Shown piece after piece: positions 1-5,174 of a stretch of DNA of 5,174 bases (position 1 is the stretch's first letter; every line of letters begins with the position of its first letter). The notes beneath the pieces are model-generated. The model had not been told where the DNA came from. It did no database searches and saw only the letters and a program-made list of their open reading frames with translations. The position numbers were made by a program, and so were the translations under genes. The DNA comes from JBBQBQ01 sp038317685 (GTDB lineage: Bacteria > Desulfobacterota > Desulfuromonadia > Desulfuromonadales > DDH964), in assembly GCA_038317685.1 (NCBI GenBank), contig JBBQBQ010000238.1:1-5174 (forward strand). Direction: 5' to 3'.

Positions 1-54
1 CAGTTCGATGAGGGTGAAGCCGGCGCGGTTACTCCAGATCCCAGCTCTGGACAT
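1..54 (-). CDS. Second T2SS pseudopilin, N-terminus only (probably GspH)
   Basis: Only 18 codons are visible, from ATG 54-52 to the left edge, reading MSRAGIWSNRAGFTLIEL. This is a complete prepilin leader: a short basic stretch ending in Gly12, then the FTLIEL consensus with Glu at mature position 5, which prepilin peptidase would cleave after Gly12. The start lies inside gspG in another frame and overlaps its end by 26 bases (29-54). A purine-rich GGGAAG at 67-62 stands 7 bases upstream as a moderate ribosome binding site, and no other ATG, GTG or TTG lies between it and the consensus. Position directly after gspG makes GspH the likeliest identity. GspI or GspJ cannot be excluded because the diagnostic part of the protein is outside the window, so no symbol is given. 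Confidence 0.85.
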   Translation of the reverse strand, partial: MSRAGIWSNRAGFTLIEL

Positions 55-481
55 CGGCGTTCTTCCCTTCGCCCCCCGGTTCGCCGTCGGAGCCGTAGGA
101 AATGATGTCAAAGTCGCCGTGGATGCCGGGGGAAAGGAAAACGTAGTCACTCCCCCAGGGATCAAGAGGAACTTTTTTCAAGTAGCCGCCATCGGGGTAC
201 TTGGTCGGAATACGGCCCGTCTCCGGCTTGGTCACCAGCGCCTTGAGCCCCTGCTCGGTGGTCGGATAAAACCCGTTATCGAGCTTGAAAAGGCTGATCG
301 CCTCCTCCAGCCCCTTGATATCAACCCCGGCCTTGGTGCGCTTGGCCTGCTCGGGACGTTCGAGGAGGCGCGGCACGACAATCGCAGCCAGGATGCCGAG
401 GATGACCACCACCACCATGATTTCAATCAGGGTAAAACCCCGGCTGTTGGAAAGGATGTGCTTTTTCTGTCCAGTCTGCAT
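29..481 (-). CDS. gspG: Type II secretion system major pseudopilin GspG
   Basis: GspG is the main subunit of the periplasmic pseudopilus. The gene runs from ATG 481-479 to TAA 31-29, giving 150 residues. The open frame extends upstream to 595, but that part overlaps gspF and has no family similarity, while ATG 481 has a good ribosome binding site. The N-terminus is a type III (prepilin) signal: a basic leader ending in SNSRG, cleaved after Gly15 by prepilin peptidase to leave Phe16 as a probably N-methylated first residue, with Glu20 as the conserved mature Glu5. A hydrophobic helix follows (about 21-37, IMVVVVILGILAAIVVP). The C-terminal part is diagnostic of GspG: DNGFYPTTEQGLKALV at 68-83, GGYLKKVPLDPWGSDY at 98-113, and SYGSDGEPGGEGKNADVQSW at 128-147. 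The last segment is the calcium-binding loop region of the family. The predicted mature protein is 135 residues. Its 3' end overlaps the next pseudopilin gene by 26 bases. Confidence 0.97.
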   Translation of the reverse strand: MQTGQKKHILSNSRGFTLIEIMVVVVILGILAAIVVPRLLERPEQAKRTKAGVDIKGLEEAISLFKLDNGFYPTTEQGLKALVTKPETGRIPTKYPDGGYLKKVPLDPWGSDYVFLSPGIHGDFDIISYGSDGEPGGEGKNADVQSWDLE

Positions 482-548
482 CGAACAACTCCTCTGAAGA
501 TTGTGTTTATCCCCGGCCCCAAGCCGCACCTGACCCAGGACCCGGCGC
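482..548 (-). other. gspF-gspG intergenic gap (67 bases)
   Basis: This is the only sizeable non-coding stretch in the window. On the coding strand it carries the gspG ribosome binding site and one small inverted repeat (CGGC, loop TTGGG, GCCG; plus strand 514-526). That 4-bp stem lacks a following U-run, so it is not a convincing terminator. I see no clear sigma-70 or sigma-54 promoter elements. Confidence 0.6.
489..495 (-). promoter_or_regulatory. Ribosome binding site of gspG
   Basis: The coding strand reads AGAGGAG followed by a 7-base spacer and ATG. This decides the gspG start at 481 over longer in-frame options that would run back into gspF. Confidence 0.85.
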
Positions 549-1772
549 CTAGCTGATCCCCTGGCTGGCCTGGAAGATCGGCAGGAGAATGGCAATGACG
601 ATGAAACCGACGACGGTCCCCATGAAGAGGATCATCAGCGGCTCCAGCAACGAAAGCATGCCGGTCATCGCCATATCGACCTGATGTTCATAGGCGTCGG
701 CCACCCGAAACAGCATATTCTCCAACTCGCCGCTCCGCTCGCCGATGGCCGCCATCTGCGATACCATCGGCGGGAAGACCCCGGAGCGTTTGAGGGGGGC
801 GGCGAGACTTTCCCCTTCCCGCACCGCGACCGCCGTATCAGTCAGCGCATCCCGCAGAATCCGGTTCTGCATCAGGTTTTTGGTGATATCCAGCGCCTGC
901 AGCAGAGGCACGCCGCTGTGCAGCAGGGTGCCGAGGGTCCGGGTGAAACGGGCGGTGGCCAGCAACAAGTTGAGCCGCCCGAAGAGCGGCAGGCGCAGCG
1001 CCAATCGGTCGAAATGCAGGCGCCCCGCTTCGGTCCGCCGGTAACGAACCAGCCAGGCCGCCACCGCGCCGGCCAGCAGCAGCAGCAGCCACCACCAGGC
1101 CATGAGAAAGTCGCTGGAGCGGATCAACAGTAAGGTCGGCAGCGGCAGGCTCTGGCCCAGATCCTCCAGCATCCGCGTCACTTTGGGGACGACGAAAGCG
1201 AAGAGGAACAAGAGGACCCCGGTGCCGACCAAAGCCATCAGCACCGGATAAGCCAGGGCCGCCTGGATGCGGCTTTTGAGCCGCGCCTGCTCTTCCAGAT
1301 ATTCAGCCAGCCGTTCGAGGACCTGGTCAAGGGTGCCGCTATTCTCCCCGACCTGCACCATGTTGACGAACAGGATCGGGAAGATCCTTGGTTGCCGGGA
1401 GATGGCCAGGTGCAGCGCCTCCCCCTGGACGACCTCCTCGCGGATCCGGCCGAAGGCGCGAACCAGCGCCGGATGTTCCACCTGGTTACCGATGGTGGCG
1501 AGGGCTTCATCGAGGGGCAGCCCGGCGCCGAGGAGGGTCGCGAGTTGGCGGGTAGCGCCGGCCAGTTCCAGGGTCGAAACCCGGCGCCCCTCCTGCCCGA
1601 AGGAAAAGGGCCGGCGACGACCGACGGTTTCCGCCTTCTCTTCGCGCAGGATCGAGGGAAAGACCCCTTCCTCGCGCAGTTTTTGCAGCGCGGCGCGGCG
1701 ACCGGTGGCCTCGACCATGCCGGAGACCTTGCTGCCGGCGGCCGAAAAGCCGGAATACTCAAAGAGGGGCAA
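549..1772 (-). CDS. gspF: Type II secretion system inner-membrane platform protein GspF
   Basis: GspF is the polytopic inner-membrane protein of the T2SS assembly platform; it links GspE to the growing pseudopilus. The frame gives 407 residues, the usual family length, ending at TAG 551-549. The start is TTG at 1772-1770, chosen because the product begins with the family's typical N-terminus (MPLFEYSGFSAAGSKVSGMV) and a near-ideal ribosome binding site sits 7 bases upstream. Two T2SSF domains are visible, at about 68-192 and 271-394. Each carries the same signature: VGENSGTLDQVLERLAEYLE at 141-160 and IGERSGELENMLFRVADAYE at 343-362. Three hydrophobic segments fit the known topology: about 174-195 (following a charged ARLKSRIQ stretch), about 223-242 (rich in Trp and Leu), and 376-399 near the C-terminus. 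It starts 2 bases after gspE and ends 67 bases before gspG. PilC of type IV pili is the related alternative; the gene order argues for GspF. Confidence 0.96.
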   Translation of the reverse strand: MPLFEYSGFSAAGSKVSGMVEATGRRAALQKLREEGVFPSILREEKAETVGRRRPFSFGQEGRRVSTLELAGATRQLATLLGAGLPLDEALATIGNQVEHPALVRAFGRIREEVVQGEALHLAISRQPRIFPILFVNMVQVGENSGTLDQVLERLAEYLEEQARLKSRIQAALAYPVLMALVGTGVLLFLFAFVVPKVTRMLEDLGQSLPLPTLLLIRSSDFLMAWWWLLLLLAGAVAAWLVRYRRTEAGRLHFDRLALRLPLFGRLNLLLATARFTRTLGTLLHSGVPLLQALDITKNLMQNRILRDALTDTAVAVREGESLAAPLKRSGVFPPMVSQMAAIGERSGELENMLFRVADAYEHQVDMAMTGMLSLLEPLMILFMGTVVGFIVIAILLPIFQASQGIS

Positions 1773-1774
1773 CC

Positions 1775-3469
1775 CTAGACCTCCTCCTGGGTAACGCGCA
1801 GGATTTCCTCGATCGTCGTTTCACCCCGCAGGGCCATGGCCAATCCGGCTTCCCGCAGGGGCCGCAGCCCCTTCTTCATCGCCGCGCTCTTGATGCTGGC
1901 CGCGTCCTTGTTCTGCAGCAGCAGGTCCCGGATCTGGTCATCGATGGTCATGAGCTCATAGATCGCCGAGCGTCCCCGATAGCCGATCCCCATGCAGCGG
2001 TCGCAACCGGTCCCCCGGTAAAGGGGAGTGCCGGCCGGAACCGATTGGGCGAGGCCGGTCTCCTGCAGCAGCTCGGCGGTCGGCGTATAGCTCTCCCGGC
2101 AATGAGGGCAAATGCGGCGCACCAGGCGTTGGGCGAGGATGCCGACGATGGAGGAGGCTGCGAGAAACGGTTCGATCCCCATCTCCACCAGACGCGTCAG
2201 GGCGCCGGCGGCATCGTTGGTGTGCAGGGTGGAGAAGACCATGTGGCCGGTCAGAGCCGACTGCACGGCGATCTCCGCCGTCTCCCCATCACGGATTTCG
2301 CCGACCATGATGATATCCGGGTCCTGGCGCAGAATGGAACGCAGCCCGGCGGCGAAGGTGAGGTTGATCTTGGGGTTGACCTGGATCTGGCCGACGCCGG
2401 CCAACTGGTACTCGATCGGGTCCTCGACGGTGATGATGTTCTTCTCCCGGTTGTTGAGCCGGGTCAGCGCGGCATAGAGAGTGGTCGTCTTGCCGGACCC
2501 GGTCGGGCCGGTGACGAGGAAGATGCCGTGGCTCTTTTGAATCATGCCGTTGACCTGGCGCAGCAGGTCGGATTCCATGCCGATCTCTTCCAGGGTCAGG
2601 ACGTTGGAGGATTTGTCGAGGAGGCGCAGCACCACCCGTTCGCCGAAGGCGGTCGGCAAGGTCGAGACGCGCACATCGACATCCTTGCCCGCGATCCGCA
2701 CCCGGAAGCGGCCGTCCTGGGGGAGGCGCTTCTCGGCGATGTTGAGATTGGCCATGATCTTGAGGCGGGAGATGATGCTCGCCTGGGCCTTGTGGGGGGG
2801 GCGCAGAACCTCGTAAAGAATGCCGTCGATGCGGTAGCGGACGATCAGTTCCGTTTCGAAGGGCTCGATGTGGATGTCGCTGGCCCGTTCCTTGTACCCC
2901 TGGGTGATCAGACTGTTGACGAAGCGGATGATCGGCGCCTCGTCGGAAGCGTCGAGCAGGTCGGCCGGCTCGAAGTTGCGTCCCAGGCCCTCGCCCCCCC
3001 CCTCGATATCCTCGACGAACTCCTGGGCTTCGCCGGCCCGTCGCTCGAAGCTGCGGTTGATGACCCGCAGGATCTCCTCCGGCGGTGCGACCACGATCTC
3101 GACGACTTCCCCGGTCAGGGCGGTGAGATCGTTGAGGGGCCGGAAGTCGAAGGGATCGGCGACCGCCACCCGCAACCGCCCGTCCTCGCGGGACAGGGGG
3201 AAGACCCGGTACTCCTTGAGAAAGGTGATCGGCACCCGGTCGAGGAGATCGGCGACGCCGATCTCGGCAGGGATCTCTTCCAGAAAGGAGCAGTCCTGCT
3301 GGGTCGCCAGGGCTCGGGCGAGCTCCACCGGAGTGATCGCCTTCATCGCCAGGAGCGTTTCCCCGAGGCGGCGCCCGTTCTCTCGCTGAGTTTCCAGCGC
3401 CGCCTCAATCCGGGCCGCCGGTACCCCGGTTGCCTGGAGGATTTCTCCGAGCTTCTGCCAGGTTGCCAT
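1775..3469 (-). CDS. gspE: Type II secretion system assembly ATPase GspE
   Basis: GspE is the cytoplasmic hexameric ATPase that powers pseudopilus assembly; in the family it binds GspL and GspF at the inner membrane. The frame gives 564 residues from ATG 3469-3467 to TAG 1777-1775, a normal length. Residues 1-60 hold a two-part MshEN-like (T2SSE_N) pattern, KLGEIL...AL..Q at 6-28 and RLGETL...ALATQ at 34-57. A second N domain runs to about 140, and a Glu/Gly linker (about 146-166) leads to the catalytic core. ASDIHIEP is at 196-203, Walker A GPTGSGKT at 321-328 (Lys327), the Asp box TVEDPIEY at 347-354, Walker B DPDIIMVGEIRD at 383-394 (Glu391), and the His box TGHMVFSTLHTN at 407-418. A zinc-type tetracysteine follows (C454, C457, C489, C492). 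All expected catalytic motifs are intact. A GGAGGAG at 3488-3482 precedes the start by 12 bases, inside the end of gspD; the two genes are 6 bases apart. PilB/MshE-type ATPases share these motifs, so neighbours decide the name. Confidence 0.97.
   Translation of the reverse strand: MATWQKLGEILQATGVPAARIEAALETQRENGRRLGETLLAMKAITPVELARALATQQDCSFLEEIPAEIGVADLLDRVPITFLKEYRVFPLSREDGRLRVAVADPFDFRPLNDLTALTGEVVEIVVAPPEEILRVINRSFERRAGEAQEFVEDIEGGGEGLGRNFEPADLLDASDEAPIIRFVNSLITQGYKERASDIHIEPFETELIVRYRIDGILYEVLRPPHKAQASIISRLKIMANLNIAEKRLPQDGRFRVRIAGKDVDVRVSTLPTAFGERVVLRLLDKSSNVLTLEEIGMESDLLRQVNGMIQKSHGIFLVTGPTGSGKTTTLYAALTRLNNREKNIITVEDPIEYQLAGVGQIQVNPKINLTFAAGLRSILRQDPDIIMVGEIRDGETAEIAVQSALTGHMVFSTLHTNDAAGALTRLVEMGIEPFLAASSIVGILAQRLVRRICPHCRESYTPTAELLQETGLAQSVPAGTPLYRGTGCDRCMGIGYRGRSAIYELMTIDDQIRDLLLQNKDAASIKSAAMKKGLRPLREAGLAMALRGETTIEEILRVTQEEV
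1780..1787 (-). promoter_or_regulatory. Strong Shine-Dalgarno sequence of gspF, inside the end of gspE
   Basis: The coding strand reads GGAGGAGG, then a 7-base spacer (TCTAGGG, which contains the gspE stop), then TTG. It supports the TTG at 1772-1770 as the gspF start, since no ATG or GTG lies close upstream in that frame. The same bases encode the Glu-Glu-Val C-terminus of GspE, so gspF translation is likely coupled to gspE translation. Confidence 0.85.
2794..2801. repeat. Homopolymer tract, eight G (eight C on the coding strand) in gspE
   Basis: Eight consecutive G on the plus strand read as a C8 run in gspE, coding Arg-Pro-Pro-His at residues 223-226. The frame is intact as given. Confidence 0.85.
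2994..3002. repeat. Homopolymer tract, nine C (nine G on the coding strand) in gspE
   Basis: Nine consecutive C on the plus strand read as a G9 run in gspE, covering Glu-Gly-Gly-Gly in the linker between the N-terminal domains and the ATPase core (residues about 156-159). The frame is intact as given. Such tracts are prone to slippage and to sequencing error. Confidence 0.85.
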
Positions 3470-3475
3470 GATTGC

Positions 3476-5174
3476 TTAGCGCTCCTCCCGTTGCAGGACC
3501 GTTCCCGGACCCAGCGTGGGGAGGACCCCCTCCTTGAATTCCTGCATGGTGCGGCGACTGCGGTTGGTCACTTCGGCGAGGTCGTCGGCATTCTGGATGA
3601 TGCGCGGAGTAATGAAAATCAGGAGGTTGGTCTTCTTTTCGGACGTCACTTTACGCTTGAAGAGCCAGCCGAGGCCGGGGATGTCGCCGAGAATCGGAGT
3701 CTTGGTGATGGTCGTCTGGATGTTGTTGCCGATCAGTCCGCCCAGGACCACGGTGCGGCCGTTATCCGCCAGAACAGTATTGCGCAGCAGGCGCTTGGTG
3801 AAGGTCGGGCCGACCTGGTTGGGGTCGCCGACGCTGGTCGAGGCCAGATCGGTGATCTCCTGGAAGACGTTCAGCCGCACCCGGTTTCCTTCGGTGATCT
3901 GCGGGGTGAAGCGCAAAGTCAGAGCGACGTCTTTGCGTTCGACCGAAACGCTGGTCGCCAGCCCCGAACTGGTGGCGCTGGAGGCGCCGACGGCATTGGT
4001 CAGACGGGAGGTGATGATCGGCACGTTGGAGCCGACGATGATCTCCGCTTCCTGATTGTCGGAGGTGAGCAGTCGCGGTGCCGACAGGATGTTGACGTCG
4101 GCGTCTTTTTTCGACAGGTCGATGAGGACCGACAGCGCCGGCACCGTCGTCTCGGTGCCGTCGATGCCGGTGACCTTGATCGGGTTGAACAGGCCCCCGA
4201 GGAGGATGCCGTCGATCGCCTGGGTCAGCAGCGTCGGCACCCCGGAGGTGGTGGTGGCGAGGCTCGCCAGCGAGGCCGGGCCGGTATTCAGGTTGCTGGT
4301 GCCGAGCATCAGGCTGTCGGAACCGCTGACGCCGGCCACCTGCAGCGAGGCCCCCAGTTTCTGGGTGGCGTCCATGGAAAGTTCCAGAATCAGCGCCTCG
4401 ACGAAGACCTGCTTGCGCTTGACGTCAAGCTGTTTGATGATCCCCCGCATGACCTCGAAGTCCTCGGGGGTGGCATTGACGATCAGGGCATTGGTCGGCT
4501 TGTCGGCGGTGATGGTGACCGACTGGGAGGTCAGACTGGCGGTCGGCTGGCCGGCCTGCTGGGGTTTGGTCTTGGCGCCGGTGATGATTTCCGTCAGGGT
4601 CTTGGCCAGGGTTTCGGCGTCGGCGTTTTCCAGGTAGTAAACATTGAGGTTGGAGCGGTCCTGGGTCGGCCGTTGGTCGAGTTGGGCCACCAGTTCGCGA
4701 ATCATCGCCATATCTTCGGCGTTCGCCAGCACCACCAGGGAATTGGCCCGGCCAAAGGGGATCACCTTGGCCTGGTCCTTGTCGCCGCCGGGCTGTCCGG
4801 CCGGACTGCGGCGCCTGGCGTTGGGGGCGGTACCACCGCCCTGGTTGAGAACCTGGGTGACGACCAGCGCCACCTCGTCGGCACTGGCGTTGTGCAGGCG
4901 GATGACGTCCACCGAGCTCGGGACCCCGGAATTGTCGAGTTCGCCGATGATCTGCAGCAGCCGGTCGATATTGGCGGCGCTGTCGGAGATGATCAGGGTG
5001 TTGGTGGGGGCATAGGCGACGACGCTGCTGGTCTTGGGAATCAGCTGCGCCAGGACCGTGGTCGCCAGGACCGTGGCGTCAGCGTACTGCAGGGGGACGA
5101 GACGGGTGATGAACTGCTCGCCGCCCGGCTCCGGCTGGCCGTCGGGGAGCGTCGGCAGATTGCTTTCCTTGGCA
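3476..5174 (-). CDS. gspD: Type II secretion system secretin GspD, 3' part (N-terminus outside window)
   Basis: GspD forms the multimeric outer-membrane channel through which the T2SS releases folded proteins. The reading frame is open from the right edge (first full codon at 5173) to the TAA at 3478-3476, giving 565 visible residues. The GTG at 4912 is an internal valine, not the start: the 87 codons upstream stay in frame and continue the family pattern. Visible residues about 22-82 are the end of an N1 repeat (VPLQYADA, then AYAPTNTLIISD and a final LD). Residues 88-167 resemble N2 (VIRLHNASADEV, NSLVVLANAEDM) with a Gly/Pro/charged loop between its halves. Residues 174-250 resemble N3 (LNVYYLENADAETLA, TNALIVNATPEDFEVM). 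The secretin domain follows, with SAPRLLTSDNQEAEI (364-378), VGSNVP (380-385), NTVLADNGRTVVLGGLI (465-481), LGDIPGLGWLF (495-505) and TPRII (522-526). A tail of about 39 residues ends it. The signal peptide, N0 and part of N1 are missing, probably some 100 or more residues. PilQ and other secretins are less likely, given the repeated N domains and the neighbours. Confidence 0.96.
   Translation of the reverse strand, partial: AKESNLPTLPDGQPEPGGEQFITRLVPLQYADATVLATTVLAQLIPKTSSVVAYAPTNTLIISDSAANIDRLLQIIGELDNSGVPSSVDVIRLHNASADEVALVVTQVLNQGGGTAPNARRRSPAGQPGGDKDQAKVIPFGRANSLVVLANAEDMAMIRELVAQLDQRPTQDRSNLNVYYLENADAETLAKTLTEIITGAKTKPQQAGQPTASLTSQSVTITADKPTNALIVNATPEDFEVMRGIIKQLDVKRKQVFVEALILELSMDATQKLGASLQVAGVSGSDSLMLGTSNLNTGPASLASLATTTSGVPTLLTQAIDGILLGGLFNPIKVTGIDGTETTVPALSVLIDLSKKDADVNILSAPRLLTSDNQEAEIIVGSNVPIITSRLTNAVGASSATSSGLATSVSVERKDVALTLRFTPQITEGNRVRLNVFQEITDLASTSVGDPNQVGPTFTKRLLRNTVLADNGRTVVLGGLIGNNIQTTITKTPILGDIPGLGWLFKRKVTSEKKTNLLIFITPRIIQNADDLAEVTNRSRRTMQEFKEGVLPTLGPGTVLQREER
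5048..5076. repeat. Short tandem repeat inside gspD (period 15, two copies)
   Basis: A 14-base unit, cgccaggaccgtgg on the plus strand, occurs exactly at 5048-5061 and again at 5063-5076. The period of 15 bases keeps the reading frame. On the coding strand it gives the repeated peptide TVLA-T-TVLA in a predicted helix of the N1 domain of GspD. It may be a recent in-frame slippage or duplication, or chance in a helix rich in Ala, Thr, Val and Leu. Confidence 0.7.

Noticed and set aside
514..526. Small inverted repeat between gspF and gspG as a terminator
   Set aside because: The stem is only 4 bp and no U-run follows. Termination here would cut the operon before its major pseudopilin.
8..556. 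Plus-strand open frame of 182 codons antisense to gspG
   Set aside because: It is antisense to a clear gspG, its product has no recognisable domain, and it is explained by GC-rich codon bias on the other strand. The same applies to the other plus-strand frames, such as 1267-1794, 2868-3389, 3516-4055 and 4056-4637.
482..595. A gspG start further upstream, at 595
   Set aside because: It would add 38 residues overlapping gspF with no family similarity ahead of the prepilin leader. ATG 481 has a proper ribosome binding site and gives a normal leader.
1238..1762. Minus-strand open frame of 174 codons within gspF in another frame
   Set aside because: It lies entirely inside gspF and its product is a low-complexity Arg/Pro/Ser-rich sequence typical of a shifted frame. 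The frames at 838-1095 and 232-426 are of the same kind.
4910..4912. GTG as the start of gspD, giving a 478-residue protein
   Set aside because: The frame is open upstream to the window edge, and those 87 codons encode the expected N1 domain pattern, so the codon is an internal valine.
1..5174. CRISPR arrays, tRNA or rRNA genes, insertion sequences, attachment sites or a novel accessory system
   Set aside because: No repeated spacer pattern, structured RNA gene, transposase or terminal repeats were seen, and nearly every base is accounted for by the T2SS genes.

Overview
The window is one minus-strand stretch of a type II secretion system (T2SS, general secretion pathway) operon. In transcription order, from right to left, it holds the 3' part of gspD (outer-membrane secretin), then gspE (assembly ATPase), gspF (inner-membrane platform protein), gspG (major pseudopilin) and the first 18 codons of a second pseudopilin, probably gspH, cut off by the left edge. 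This D-E-F-G-(H) order is the classical T2SS order. The real genes all lie on the minus strand; the long open frames on the plus strand are antisense shadows in GC-rich DNA.

Region by region: 5174-3476 is gspD, entering the window already inside its periplasmic N domains and running through the secretin barrel domain to its stop. After 6 bases gspE fills 3469-1775. After 2 bases gspF fills 1772-549, beginning at a TTG codon behind a strong Shine-Dalgarno sequence that lies in the last codons of gspE. A 67-base gap, the only non-coding stretch of any size, precedes gspG (481-29), which has its own ribosome binding site. The next pseudopilin starts at 54, inside the end of gspG, and overlaps it by 26 bases. 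The tight spacing suggests one transcript with translational coupling. No promoter or terminator can be supported within the window.

Together these proteins form the core of the secretion machine. GspE hydrolyses ATP in the cytoplasm and works with GspF in the inner membrane to add GspG subunits to a short periplasmic pseudopilus. The second pseudopilin is probably a minor, tip-associated subunit. The pseudopilus pushes folded proteins out through the GspD channel. GspC, L, M, I, J, K and the prepilin peptidase GspO are not in the window.

The organism is a Gram-negative bacterium, because it has an outer-membrane secretin. High GC, the D-E-F-G-H order and the general look of the proteins would suit a deltaproteobacterium of the Desulfuromonadales/Geobacter type, but this is an impression, not shown by the sequence. 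I found no novel system here. The points most worth a second look are a MshEN-like tandem motif at the GspE N-terminus (possible cyclic di-GMP input), the hidden overlapping pseudopilin start at the left edge, and the TTG start of gspF.
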